Source of the DNA: an uncultured Prevotellaceae bacterium
Lineage (GTDB): Bacteria > Bacteroidota > Bacteroidia > Bacteroidales > Muribaculaceae
Assembly (NCBI GenBank): GCA_900318205.1
Contig: ONJS01000029.1
Location: 1-62,301 of the forward strand
Length of the DNA stretch: 62,301 bases
Reading direction: 5' to 3'
Numbering within the stretch: the stretch's first letter is position 1; each line of letters begins with the position of its first letter. Of this stretch, positions 8,589-17,555 are shown in pieces. Position numbers and translations under genes: made by a program. The notes below the pieces were generated by a model. That model saw only the letters and a program-made list of their open reading frames with translations, did no database searches and was not told the DNA's origin.

Positions 8589-9581
8589 ATGGCTATTTTA
8601 GCATTCCAGAAACCCGACAAAGTCTTAATGTTGGAAGCCGACAATACGTTCGGCAAATTTGAGTTCCGCCCTCTGGAGCCCGGTTACGGTGTCACCATCG
8701 GTAACGCCCTGCGCCGCATCCTCCTGTCGGGACTTGAAGGCTTTGCCATCTGCAGCATCCGCATCGACGGTGTGCAGCATGAGTTCGCAACAATCCCGGG
8801 AGTCAGGGAAGATGTCACCAACATCATTCTCAACCTCAAGAAGGTGCGCCTCAAACGCATCGTTGAGGATACCGACACCGAGAAGGCCGTTGTCAAGGTT
8901 TCAGGTCAAAGCGTCTTTAAGGCTGGCGATATCGGTAAGGTTCTCAGCGCCTTCGAGGTACTGAATCCCGAACTCGAGATTTGCCACATTGACCCCTCTT
9001 GCGGTTTCCAGATCGAACTCTCGATCAACAAGGGTAGGGGATACAGGCACTCTGAGGAAAACAAGAATGCCAACGATCCCATCGACGTGATCGCCATCGA
9101 CTCTATCTACACGCCCATCCTGAACGTGAAGACCACCGTTGAGAACTTCCGTGTCGAGCAGAAGACCGACTACGAGAAGCTCATCATCGAGATCAAGACC
9201 GATGGCTCAATCCACCCCAAGGAAGCCCTTAAGGGTGCAGCCGAGATTCTCATCCAGCACTTCCAGCTCTTCACCGACCGTGAAATCGTCCTCGATAACA
9301 CCGAGGTCAACGGCAACGAGGAGTTTGACGAGGAAGTACTCAAGATGAGGCAGATGCTCAAGACCAAACTGGTTGACATGGGTCTCTCTGTACGCGCGCT
9401 CAACTGCCTCAAGTCGGCAGAAGTGGAGACGCTCGGAGAATTGGTGGCCTTCAACAAGACCGACCTGCTGAAGTTCCGCAACTTCGGTAAGAAGTCACTC
9501 AGCGAGCTCGAGGAGCTCCTGGCCACCCGCAATCTGCACTTTGGCATGGATATCACTAAATACAAATTAGAAAAAGAGTAA
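8589..9581 (+). CDS. rpoA: RNA polymerase subunit alpha
   Basis: The alpha subunit assembles RNA polymerase and binds promoter UP elements and regulators. The 330-residue protein has the N-terminal dimerisation domain with [21 protein letters not shown] at about residues 27-47 and the C-terminal helix-hairpin-helix domain ([19 protein letters not shown] to [14 protein letters not shown]). Operon position between rpsD and rplQ is standard. Confidence 0.98.
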   Translation: MAILAFQKPDKVLMLEADNTFGKFEFRPLEPGYGVTIGNALRRILLSGLEGFAICSIRIDGVQHEFATIPGVREDVTNIILNLKKVRLKRIVEDTDTEKAVVKVSGQSVFKAGDIGKVLSAFEVLNPELEICHIDPSCGFQIELSINKGRGYRHSEENKNANDPIDVIAIDSIYTPILNVKTTVENFRVEQKTDYEKLIIEIKTDGSIHPKEALKGAAEILIQHFQLFTDREIVLDNTEVNGNEEFDEEVLKMRQMLKTKLVDMGLSVRALNCLKSAEVETLGELVAFNKTDLLKFRNFGKKSLSELEELLATRNLHFGMDITKYKLEKE

Positions 9582-9587
9582 AAAACA

Positions 9588-10073
9588 ATGAGACACAATA
9601 AGAAATTCAACCATCTGAGCCGTAAGAGCGCCCATCGTGATGCCATGTTGGCCAACATGACCATCTCTCTCATCATGCACAAGCGCATCATCACGACCCT
9701 CGCCAAGGCTAAAGCCCTGCGCGTGTATGCCGAGCCCCTGATCAACAGGACTAAGGAGGATACCACCGCTTCGCGTCGCCTCGTGTTTAAGCACCTCCAG
9801 AACAAGGAGGCCGTTAAGGAGTTGTTCTCGACCGTTGCCGCTAAGGTGGCCGATCGTCCCGGTGGCTACACCCGCATCCTGAAGCTGGGTAACCGTCTGG
9901 GTGACAACGCCAAGACCTGCTTCATCGAGCTCGTTGACTTCAATGAGGCCATGCTCGAGGCTAAGGGTCAGGAGAAGGCTGCTGCCAAGAAGTCTACTCG
10001 TCGCAGCCGCAAGAAAACCGCTGCTCCCGCAGCAGAGGCTCCTGCCGCCGAGGCTCCCAAGACCGAAGAGTAA
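9588..10073 (+). CDS. rplQ: 50S ribosomal protein L17
   Basis: bL17 sits near the exit tunnel. The first 115 or so residues match the family ([43 protein letters not shown]). The product is 161 residues because of an alanine/lysine/proline-rich tail ([13 protein letters not shown]-type) common in Bacteroidota L17. It is the last gene of the operon. Confidence 0.97.
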   Translation: MRHNKKFNHLSRKSAHRDAMLANMTISLIMHKRIITTLAKAKALRVYAEPLINRTKEDTTASRRLVFKHLQNKEAVKELFSTVAAKVADRPGGYTRILKLGNRLGDNAKTCFIELVDFNEAMLEAKGQEKAAAKKSTRRSRKKTAAPAAEAPAAEAPKTEE

Positions 10074-10091
10074 TTACTGCTCTACTATACT

Positions 10092-10130
10092 ACAAGAAAC
10101 CCCGCACCATATCGGCGCGGGGTTTCTTGT
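10092..10130 (+). terminator. Terminator of the ribosomal operon
   Basis: ACAAGAAACCCCGC (10092-10105) pairs perfectly with GCGGGGTTTCTTGT (10117-10130) around an 11-base loop, 18 bases after the rplQ stop. The U-rich 3' arm suits intrinsic termination. Confidence 0.85.
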
Positions 10131-10225
10131 TTCATAACGTGGATTCAACTAAAATGCTTTAGTCACCTTTACCCTCAACGGGTAGAAGGAACCAATGGGC
10201 GATGATGTGCCCGGTAAAATGCAAT

Positions 10226-10600
10226 TTACTGTGCCTTCAACGTGTCAACCTTGGAAGCCTCCTTAGGCAGACTTACCACAGTGGGCAGATTCTTTGAAAT
10301 CGCCTCAATGAGTTCCTTGTTGGTGTTCAGCGTGTCGCCTTCGGGTGAGATGACAAACATCGACTTAAACGGCTGTGTCTCTTTACCGATATTCTCCACG
10401 ATGATTTTCTCCATGCGGTCAAAGTACAGGTTCAGCGCATCGGTGTCATTCTTCGCCTCAATGTTTTCAACCTCCTCCTTGCCGTCGTTGGTCACTTTCA
10501 CAAAGCGGTAGCTCTTAGGCTTCTCGTTGCACGAGAACACGCCACAGCACACCACTGCAAGCAGCAGGGCACAAACGATTTTTTTCATCATTCTCAGCAT
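10226..10600 (-). CDS. Small lipoprotein of unknown function
   Basis: I do not recognise a family. The 124-residue product starts with a lipoprotein signal peptide whose lipobox reads GVFSC, so the mature protein is probably anchored to the membrane at this cysteine. The mature part is charged and mostly soluble. The start could also be one of the methionines 3-4 codons in (MKKIVCALL at 10588). It lies 7 bases downstream of the glucokinase gene on the same strand, so they probably share a transcript. That adjacency alone does not show a shared function. Confidence 0.75.
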   Translation of the reverse strand: MLRMMKKIVCALLLAVVCCGVFSCNEKPKSYRFVKVTNDGKEEVENIEAKNDTDALNLYFDRMEKIIVENIGKETQPFKSMFVISPEGDTLNTNKELIEAISKNLPTVVSLPKEASKVDTLKAQ

Positions 10601-10607
10601 TTAGCGA

Positions 10608-11570
10608 TTACTCCTTCACTTCCCAACCCAGGGCACTGGCACCCAGCACTGCGGCGTCGCTCTCCTTCAGCTCGCTGATGAGGATCTTCACCTTGCCCTT
10701 GTAGATGCCCAGCACGTTGCGGTCAAAGGCCTCCTTCACGGGATTCATGATCAGGTCACCACTCTTGGTCAAGCCGCCGAACAGCACAAATGCCTCAGGA
10801 CTAGAGAAGTTGGTGAAATCAGCCAAAGCAGAGCCCAGGATATTACCCGTGTACTCAAAGATGTCCTTGGCCAGCTTGTCGCCAGCGACAGCGCAGTCAT
10901 ACACATCCTTGCTCGTGATAGCTTCGATGTCATACTCACGTAGTTTCGACGGTTCATCGCGCAGCTCCAGGAATTCGCGTGCTGTGCGTGCCACACCCGT
11001 TGCCGAGCAGTAGGCTTCCAGACAGCCTGTGCGACCGCAACCGCACACGCGGCCATTAGTTCTCTTCACGATCACGTGGCCCAACTCACCGGCAAAACCG
11101 TCGTGGCCATAGACCATCTGACCGTTCACCACGATACCGCTGCCCACACCTGTGCCCAGCGTAATCATGATGAAATCCTTCATACCGCGGGCAACACCAT
11201 AGGTCATCTCGCCAATGGCGGCAGCGTTAGCGTCGTTGGTGATCAGGCAGGGGATGCCAAACTTCTCGGTCACCATCTTAGCCAGGGGAATGGGCATCTT
11301 CCAGGGCAGGTTAGGAGCCTGGTCGATCATACCCGTGTAGTAGTTGCCGTTGGGAGCACCAATACCGATGCCGTTGATCTTGCCTTCAGCTTCATTGTCC
11401 TTAATTAGGCGAGTCAGCTCGGTGTGCAGCTCGTCGATATAGTCATTGAAGTCACTGTGCTTGCCAGTCTTGATAGAACTGCTGGCGATGACATTGCCAC
11501 GGGCGTCAACGATACCGAACACTGTGTTCGTGCCGCCCATGTCGATTCCGATTACATAAGGTTTTGCCAT
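10608..11570 (-). CDS. glk: ROK-family glucokinase
   Basis: This cytosolic sugar kinase probably phosphorylates glucose with ATP at the head of glycolysis. The 320-residue protein shows the ATP-binding start GIDMGGTNTVFGIVD, the ROK glycine-rich segment TLGTGVGSGIVVNGQ, and the ROK zinc-binding motif GELGHVIVKRTNGRVCGCGRTGCLEAYCS with its cysteine cluster (written here as the CGCGRTGCLE core). It leads a short operon with the lipoprotein gene. Other ROK proteins act on fructose or N-acetylsugars or are regulators, but no N-terminal DNA-binding domain is present here. Confidence 0.9.
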   Translation of the reverse strand: MAKPYVIGIDMGGTNTVFGIVDARGNVIASSSIKTGKHSDFNDYIDELHTELTRLIKDNEAEGKINGIGIGAPNGNYYTGMIDQAPNLPWKMPIPLAKMVTEKFGIPCLITNDANAAAIGEMTYGVARGMKDFIMITLGTGVGSGIVVNGQMVYGHDGFAGELGHVIVKRTNGRVCGCGRTGCLEAYCSATGVARTAREFLELRDEPSKLREYDIEAITSKDVYDCAVAGDKLAKDIFEYTGNILGSALADFTNFSSPEAFVLFGGLTKSGDLIMNPVKEAFDRNVLGIYKGKVKILISELKESDAAVLGASALGWEVKE

Positions 11571-11622
11571 GATTTTGGTTTTAATTTATTGGTTAATATT
11601 AAATCGTTTCTTTCTCAAAGGG

Positions 11623-11630
11623 CAAAGTTA
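11623..11630 (-). promoter_or_regulatory. glk promoter -7 box
   Basis: On the minus strand this reads TAACTTTG, matching TAnnTTTG, 53 bases upstream of the glk start. No clear -33 box. Confidence 0.55.
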
Positions 11631-11737
11631 ATAAAAACTTTTCAATCCCCACTTCTCGCTATCATTTTTTATCTCACATTATCCCTTATGGTCCCTATAA
11701 TATCTATAGAAACTATAGGCACTATCAATGTGGAAGC

Positions 11738-14119
11738 TTAGAAGCTAGCCGAGAGGCGGACGTTGATCTGGCGGCGGGTGAGGTAGTTGGGCACGGCGTA
11801 CTGGATGTTGTTGACGTCGGTAACCCAGTAGTAGCTGCTCACGTTGGAGATGTCCATCAGGTTGAAGCAGTCCAGACCGAGCCAAATTTCCTTGAAGTGA
11901 CTCAAGATTCCGCTGTAGGGATGGTTGTCCTTGCCGACGAGTTCGTAGCTCAAGCCCACGTCAACACGCTTGTAGGCGGGCTGGCGCACGTAGGAGTCGG
12001 CACGCGTCAAGTGGGGTGCAGTGGTGGGCAGACCGTCGCTGAGTACGCCCTTGAGGCTGAACTTCAAGCGCGGGATGTTGGGGAAGTAGTCGGTAAAGAA
12101 CATGGCGATGCTGTATCGCTGGTCGGTGGGTCGCGGCACCTTCACGCCGTACAGGTCTTCCTGCGTTTTCATCAGCGAGAAGCTGATCCAGGAGTCGGTA
12201 CCCTCGACAAACTGTCCGAACAGTTTCATGTCCAAGCCGGCAATGAAGCCCTTGGAGTCGTTAATGCCGCTATAGACGAGCTTGAGGTTATCGATCTCAT
12301 AGGGAATCAAGTTGGACAGGTTCTTGTAATAGGCCTCGGCGGTGAACTTGAAGGGTCGGTCCAGAGCGCGGAAGGTATAGTCGGTGCCCAGGATGACCTG
12401 GATGCTGCGTTGCGACTTGATGTCCTTGTTCAGCAGGATGGTGCGGTTGCCAAGGGTGTCCAGCAGCTGCTGGCGGTATTCCTTGTAGAATGGTGCCTGA
12501 TAATAGACGCCGCCCGATAACCTGAGCGACAGGTTACCGTTGCGCTCGGGCACAAAGCCCAGGCTCACGCGTGGCGATACGAGCGTTTCGCCGTTGAAGT
12601 TCCAGTGTGACAGCCTCACACCGGCATTGAGTGACCAGTAGCCAACATTGGTGGTGAAGCGCCAGGTATCCATGAGCCAACCGGCGATGCGTGTGGTGTT
12701 CAGGTCATTGCTCGATGACTCGGTGAAGATGACGTTGACCTGGTCGGGGATGTGGGGCAGGGAGTAGCCTGCACTGTCGCGCCACTGCCATTGGCGGGAG
12801 CGATCATAGATGTCCTCCTTGCGCATCGAGATGCCGTAGGAGATGCTGTTCTGGTTGATACCCACGTTGCCGCGCAGGGTGAGGTCCATCACGTTCATCT
12901 TCAGGCGCGTGCGCTCATGCTCGTGATATTTGCCAACGCCCAGCTCCTGTCCAGCCTGGTCCAGCCAGTATTCGCCGTGGATGTCATAGGCCACCAACTC
13001 GTCGGTGCGATAGCCCGAAGCCTGCAGCGTCAGGTCGGTACCCTTGTTGTTGAACATATAGGTGACAGCACCGGCACCAAAGTAGGTCTGGAACTTATCC
13101 TTCTCGTAACCGTCGAAATAGACAGTGAACTGCTTGACTTCCTCGCTGGTACCGAAACTGGTCTCGCGGTTGACGGGAGTGAAACGGTAATCGTTGATGC
13201 TCACGTTACCCAGCAGGGCAATGCGCAGCTTGTCGATGGGTTTGAAGACGAGGCTGGTCTGGTAGTCAAAGTATTGCGGGTCATACTCGCCCTTGCTTTC
13301 CAGCGATCCCATGAGCGATGAGTTGCGCTTGTAGCGCACACCGTGCATCTGGGAGTAGTGGTGCGTGCTGTGGCCCAGCATCAGGCTGCCGCCTTGCATA
13401 CTGGCGGCAAAGGCACCCTCAAAGGCCTCGGGCTCGCGGTAGGTGATGTCCAGTACCGACGACATGCGGTCGCCGTAGGCGGCACTGAAACCGCCGGTCG
13501 AGAAGTCCACCTTACGCACCATGTCAGGATTGATGATACTCATACCCTCCTGCTGGCCCGAACTGATGAGCTGCGGGCGATAGACCTCTATGCCATTGAT
13601 ATAGACGCTGTTCTCGTCATAGGAGCCGCCGCGCACCATATACTGCGAACTCATCTCGTTCTTGGAGCTCACACCTGCCATCGTAGTCAGCACTGCCTCG
13701 ACGCTGCCGCCCGAAGCATCGGGCGTGCGCTTCAGCATTTCCACATCGATGCCTTGCATGCCGGTGGTCTGCTTCTTGTACTCGGTGATTTCCACACCTT
13801 CCAGTTCAAGCGTCTTCTCATAGAGCTTGGGGTTGATGGTCACGGTGCCCTCGGGCTTGATGAGCTGTCGTGTCACCGTTGAATAGCCCAGGCAGGAAAA
13901 CTCCACCATCAGCGTGTCGGCCTTGGGGACAGTCATCTCATAGTCGCCCTTGGTATCGGTGTTGGTGCCCACAGCGGTGCCCAACAGGCGCACCGTGGCA
14001 AATTCTATCGGTTGTCCGGTAGCGTCAACGACTTTACCGGTAATCTTGACTTGTGAAAATGCGATGGCAGTGCACAGCAGGCACGCTATCAGCAACAATA
14101 TGCGGGAACGGAATTTCAT
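11738..14119 (-). CDS. TonB-dependent outer-membrane receptor with carboxypeptidase-like N-terminal domain
   Basis: The 793-residue protein (start at MKFRSRILLLIAC, chosen because a signal peptide follows directly) has a secretion signal. Then comes a CarboxypepD_reg-like beta-sandwich (ITGKVVDATGQPIEFATV... at about residues 27-105), a plug domain (VLTTMAGVSSKNEMSSQYMVRGG) and a long beta-barrel ending in the aromatic INVRLSASF. Such proteins import large substrates across the outer membrane using TonB energy. No SusD partner lies next to it, so the substrate cannot be told and it is not a standard SusCD pair. Downstream is glk, upstream the DUF4292/TPR/dut group. Confidence 0.9.
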   Translation of the reverse strand: MKFRSRILLLIACLLCTAIAFSQVKITGKVVDATGQPIEFATVRLLGTAVGTNTDTKGDYEMTVPKADTLMVEFSCLGYSTVTRQLIKPEGTVTINPKLYEKTLELEGVEITEYKKQTTGMQGIDVEMLKRTPDASGGSVEAVLTTMAGVSSKNEMSSQYMVRGGSYDENSVYINGIEVYRPQLISSGQQEGMSIINPDMVRKVDFSTGGFSAAYGDRMSSVLDITYREPEAFEGAFAASMQGGSLMLGHSTHHYSQMHGVRYKRNSSLMGSLESKGEYDPQYFDYQTSLVFKPIDKLRIALLGNVSINDYRFTPVNRETSFGTSEEVKQFTVYFDGYEKDKFQTYFGAGAVTYMFNNKGTDLTLQASGYRTDELVAYDIHGEYWLDQAGQELGVGKYHEHERTRLKMNVMDLTLRGNVGINQNSISYGISMRKEDIYDRSRQWQWRDSAGYSLPHIPDQVNVIFTESSSNDLNTTRIAGWLMDTWRFTTNVGYWSLNAGVRLSHWNFNGETLVSPRVSLGFVPERNGNLSLRLSGGVYYQAPFYKEYRQQLLDTLGNRTILLNKDIKSQRSIQVILGTDYTFRALDRPFKFTAEAYYKNLSNLIPYEIDNLKLVYSGINDSKGFIAGLDMKLFGQFVEGTDSWISFSLMKTQEDLYGVKVPRPTDQRYSIAMFFTDYFPNIPRLKFSLKGVLSDGLPTTAPHLTRADSYVRQPAYKRVDVGLSYELVGKDNHPYSGILSHFKEIWLGLDCFNLMDISNVSSYYWVTDVNNIQYAVPNYLTRRQINVRLSASF

Positions 14120-14153
14120 TGTCTCCTCTTTTGTTATATATACATAACGCAGA

Positions 14154-14193
14154 AAACCGCCCGAAATTGTAGCATCATACAATTTTGCGGTTT
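14154..14193. terminator. Two-step hairpin between DUF4292 gene and TonB receptor
   Basis: AAACCGC/GCGGTTT (14154-14160, 14187-14193) encloses AAATTGTA/TACAATTT (14164-14171, 14178-14185). It lies after the DUF4292 stop and in the leader of the receptor gene. It may end the upstream minus-strand operon or act as a leader hairpin. Confidence 0.5.
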
Positions 14194-14243
14194 GTCTGTA
14201 TGGAATTCTCTAAACTCTATGAAATCTCCGATAGCGTGCAGTA

Positions 14244-15074
14244 TCAGTTGCTGAACATCGAGAAGAGATCTTTAGCGCTCATGCGGGAGTAGCCGCTAGG
14301 GATGTCCTTGTCGATCTTGATCTTTCCGTTCCAGTCGATGTCTTTGTAGGACAGCGAGAAAGCCATCTTCTTTTTCTCGATGGAGGCAGATACGTTGATG
14401 GCGTGGGCAATGTTACCCGCTTTGGTGCCGCGTACGTCGCTGTACTTCACTTGATAGGCTGCCGCGCTGCTGCCCGCCGGCACAATGTCGAGCGAGGAGA
14501 TGCGGTTGTTCTTGTCAAACGAGAAACTGTAGCCATAACCCTTATAAGACTCCTTGGCCTTCAATACTATAGGGCTGTTGCTACTGGCGATCACCTGTGA
14601 CTTCAATGCCTCGCTCAGGGTGCCCTTGCCGATGATAAACGGCCTGCCCAGGAAGATGTCCTGCACGTCGGTCACGGTGACAGGAATTCCCGAGGTGAGG
14701 ATGGAGACCTTCTCGGCAATATAGCGCTTGTGTATCTTGTCCATGGCATATAGACTGTCGGCGGTGATGATCAGTTTACCCACCTCGATGCCCAGCATGG
14801 GGCGCAACGAGATATAGATGGCCTCGTCACGAACCATACGCACCTGGATAGCCGACGAGAAGTTGCTGCCGGCACTCAGTTTGATGTTGCCGCCGGTCTG
14901 CAACGTCTGCCAGTCGCCCAGGGTGGCGATGATGGCGTCACACGGAGTGGTGATGACCTGAGGGGTGGTCTGTGTGGTCGTGGTTGTGTCGGGCAGGTTG
15001 GCTGCCTTCTTGAATGTGCCGCAAGCGGTCATCACAACCGTTAGCAGCACCAGGATAGCGATGTTATTCTTCAT
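14244..15074 (-). CDS. DUF4292 lipoprotein
   Basis: The 276-residue protein opens with a lipoprotein signal (lipobox VMTAC at about residues 14-18) and is otherwise beta-rich. Its fold family, DUF4292, resembles outer-membrane lipoprotein carriers such as LolB by general shape, so a periplasmic or outer-membrane lipid-binding role is possible but unproven. Its start overlaps the end of the upstream TPR gene by 11 bases. In relatives the same dut-TPR-DUF4292 order is usually followed by an M23 peptidase (from memory); here a TonB receptor follows instead. Confidence 0.8.
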   Translation of the reverse strand: MKNNIAILVLLTVVMTACGTFKKAANLPDTTTTTQTTPQVITTPCDAIIATLGDWQTLQTGGNIKLSAGSNFSSAIQVRMVRDEAIYISLRPMLGIEVGKLIITADSLYAMDKIHKRYIAEKVSILTSGIPVTVTDVQDIFLGRPFIIGKGTLSEALKSQVIASSNSPIVLKAKESYKGYGYSFSFDKNNRISSLDIVPAGSSAAAYQVKYSDVRGTKAGNIAHAINVSASIEKKKMAFSLSYKDIDWNGKIKIDKDIPSGYSRMSAKDLFSMFSN

Positions 15075-16794
15075 AATAGGTTTTGTCTTTTACTTTGCGT
15101 TGCAATAATTCGTTGTCGGGATCCGTCTCCAAGGCCTTGGTCCATTGCTCGACGGCAGCCTCACGCTCGTTGTTGAACCACAGGATGTCGCCGTAGTGTT
15201 CCAGCAGGTGGTTGTCCTCGTCCTTCTCGACGGCACTCTTGATATAGAGCAGGGCCTTCTCGTAGTCCTTCTTGGCGAAATAGACCCAAGCGTAGGTGTC
15301 GATGAAGTTGGCATTGTCTGGTAGATCCTTGAGGGCGAGGGCTGCCATGCGCTCGGCGCGGTCCAAGTCTTCACCGCGCTGGGCAAGGTAGTAGGCATAG
15401 TTGTTGAGTGTGCCTGAGTTGATGGGATTGATTTCCAATGCCCGCTCATAGCACTCGACGGTCTTGACCGAGTCTTTCAACTCACTGTAGATGTCGCCCA
15501 TAGCCGTAATGATGTCGGCTTTACGATCCAGGTCGGTAGAGTCGGTCATGGTCAGGATTTTTTCGTACAGCGAAATGGCCTTGGGGTACTCCTTCATCTG
15601 GTGGTAGCATCCCGCTACGTAGCCATACAGGTCGATGTTGTCGGGGTTGTATTCCAGCGCTTTTTCCGAGACTTTGATGGCTTCGGCATAATTGTCATCC
15701 ATCATGTTCAGGATGACCATGTTGCGCCATCCGTCGGCATCGGTCGGGTTCACGTCGAGGCTGTAGCTCAACTGTTCGATGGCACCTTTGATATCTTTCT
15801 TGGCATAAAGGTATTCGCTGTAGAGCTGATGGATCTTCGCCTCGTGGGGATGCTGCTGGATGAGGACGGTAAACAGGTTGTCGATACGCTGGGTCGTGTC
15901 TTCCTGGGCGAGTTTCTCGCGGATGTAGGTCAACAGCACGCCCAACTTGGTGTCCACGTCGAGCTGTTCGGCGGTGAGGGCGTTATAGATTTGCTGCTCA
16001 TAGCCCGCACTGTCTCCTGCCTGCTGGCAATACTGGGCACGGGTGAGGTAGATGAGTCCGTTGTCGGGGGCATATTCCTGGGCACGGTCCAGATAGTAGA
16101 GTGCGCTGTCGCTCATCCCGTAGTGCTGGAACAGGCCGCTCATGGCGAGGTTGTAGGAGTCGTTCTGGGGGGCAGTGGCAAGGATGCCGCGCATCTCGTG
16201 TAAGGCTCCTGTACTGTCGTTCATCGCCATGTAGTTCTCTATTTTGCTTGACGTGATCTGGATCGCTTTACCGAAGAGCGTCTCAATGCTGTCGTAGGTG
16301 GCATTGCTCTGGGCAAAGTCGCCCGAGCGGGAATAGGCCTCAGCAAGGCGTACCTGCAGCTCCAGTCGGTTGGGATTACGTTCATTGAGCAGTTTGATGG
16401 CACGCAGAGCCTCGTCATGGTGACCTAGCTGCATGTTGGCATCGCTGTAGAAGGTGGTCTCGTACAGGTCTTCGGGCTGTTTCTCGAAGTGTTCCTTCAT
16501 CAGTGCCAGGCCTTGCTCGCAAAGCTCTTTGGTCGTGTTGTTCATCCTCAGCAGGCACATTCCCATGTAGAACGAGATTGCCGTGTTGTTGGGGTCAATC
16601 TCGTGGGCATGGGCCAGCAACTCATAGAAGGCGTCGAAATTGTCGGCCAATTTCTGTTTCTGCGCCTCCATGAAGATGTACTCCGCCTTGCGTTGGTCGG
16701 CAAGGGAAACAACATTGTTGGTCGTCTCCTTCTTACCCGCCATAGCAGTCAGCCCCACCAACGCAATGGCCAATATCGCTATATATCGTCTCAT
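15064..16794 (-). CDS. Tetratricopeptide-repeat protein
   Basis: The 576-residue protein starts with a signal peptide (MRRYIAILAIALVGLTAMA). It is built almost entirely of TPR helical pairs, for example ALEYNPDNIDLYGYVAGCYH and ALEINPINSGTLNNYAYYLA in the C-terminal half. It is probably an exported scaffold for protein-protein contacts in the envelope. An in-frame start 8 codons earlier is possible. It overlaps the DUF4292 gene and follows dut by 59 bases, so the three likely form an operon. Confidence 0.88.
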   Translation of the reverse strand: MRRYIAILAIALVGLTAMAGKKETTNNVVSLADQRKAEYIFMEAQKQKLADNFDAFYELLAHAHEIDPNNTAISFYMGMCLLRMNNTTKELCEQGLALMKEHFEKQPEDLYETTFYSDANMQLGHHDEALRAIKLLNERNPNRLELQVRLAEAYSRSGDFAQSNATYDSIETLFGKAIQITSSKIENYMAMNDSTGALHEMRGILATAPQNDSYNLAMSGLFQHYGMSDSALYYLDRAQEYAPDNGLIYLTRAQYCQQAGDSAGYEQQIYNALTAEQLDVDTKLGVLLTYIREKLAQEDTTQRIDNLFTVLIQQHPHEAKIHQLYSEYLYAKKDIKGAIEQLSYSLDVNPTDADGWRNMVILNMMDDNYAEAIKVSEKALEYNPDNIDLYGYVAGCYHQMKEYPKAISLYEKILTMTDSTDLDRKADIITAMGDIYSELKDSVKTVECYERALEINPINSGTLNNYAYYLAQRGEDLDRAERMAALALKDLPDNANFIDTYAWVYFAKKDYEKALLYIKSAVEKDEDNHLLEHYGDILWFNNEREAAVEQWTKALETDPDNELLQRKVKDKTYYEE

Positions 16795-16853
16795 GACAGT
16801 TCTATAATCTCTAATCACTAATCATCACGTTTTCAAACTCTTGAAAACCTGAT

Positions 16854-17297
16854 TTATCTCGTTCCTGTGTGTCCGAAGCCGCCGGCACCACGCTCCGTCT
16901 CGTCAAGGTCCTCGACCAGTGTCCATTCCACGGTGCTGTGGCGGGCGACCACCATCTGGCAGATGCGTTCGCCGTTCTCGATGGTCTGCGGCTCGTTGCT
17001 CAGGTTAACCAGGATGACGCCAATTTCTCCACGATAATCGGCATCAATCGTGCCAGGGGTGTTCAACACCGTCAGGCCACGCTTCAGCGCCAAGCCGCTG
17101 CGAGGGCGGATTTGACATTCATAGCCCTCGGGCAGGGCGATATAGATGCCCGTGTGCACCAGTGCCCGCTGCAGTGGCTGCAGCGTCAGCGGCTCCTCTA
17201 GCCATGCGCGCAGGTCCATCCCTGCGCTCAACGCTGTTCCGTACTGCGGCACCTCATGCGGCCCACGGTTCACTATCTTCACATTAATCTTCTCCAT
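16854..17297 (-). CDS. dut: dUTP pyrophosphatase
   Basis: Dut hydrolyses dUTP to dUMP and PPi, keeping uracil out of DNA and feeding dTMP synthesis. The 147-residue trimeric-type enzyme shows the five motifs: [12 protein letters not shown] (motif 1), RPRSGLALK (2), [11 protein letters not shown] (3, with the catalytic aspartate), GERICQMVV (4) and the C-terminal [10 protein letters not shown] (5). Confidence 0.97.
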   Translation of the reverse strand: MEKINVKIVNRGPHEVPQYGTALSAGMDLRAWLEEPLTLQPLQRALVHTGIYIALPEGYECQIRPRSGLALKRGLTVLNTPGTIDADYRGEIGVILVNLSNEPQTIENGERICQMVVARHSTVEWTLVEDLDETERGAGGFGHTGTR

Positions 17298-17320
17298 ACA
17301 TGAATGATTGGTTCAAACTG

Positions 17321-17328
17321 CAAAAATA
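17321..17328 (-). promoter_or_regulatory. dut promoter -7 box
   Basis: Minus strand TATTTTTG, 24 bases upstream of the dut start, fits TAnnTTTG. No clear -33 box. Confidence 0.5.
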
Positions 17329-17519
17329 CATCAAAATCGTTTACGACCGTCATTTGAAACCTTTTTTAAATGTGAATGTTCTTGGAATGGCTATAAATGT
17401 GTCTTGAATTGTGGTGACACATTCCTGTCAACTGTCTAATCTTTTGACACTTTTTCGCGTTTTTTGCTGAATTCGGTGATTTTTCAAGGAAATCGCTTGG
17501 CTGGATTTTATTGTGTCGA

Positions 17520-17527
17520 TAAATTTG
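17520..17527 (+). promoter_or_regulatory. Promoter of the S41 peptidase gene
   Basis: TAAATTTG (-7) with CTTG at 17496-17499, 20 bp upstream, close to the -33 TTTG. It is 28 bases before the start codon. Confidence 0.6.
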
Positions 17528-17555
17528 TAGCAGATAATACAATCAATGAACGATC

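Noticed and set aside
11897-13882. Plus-strand open frames opposite the TonB receptor
   Set aside because: Three long frames read antisense to a receptor with clear domains; their residues are typical of shadow translations.
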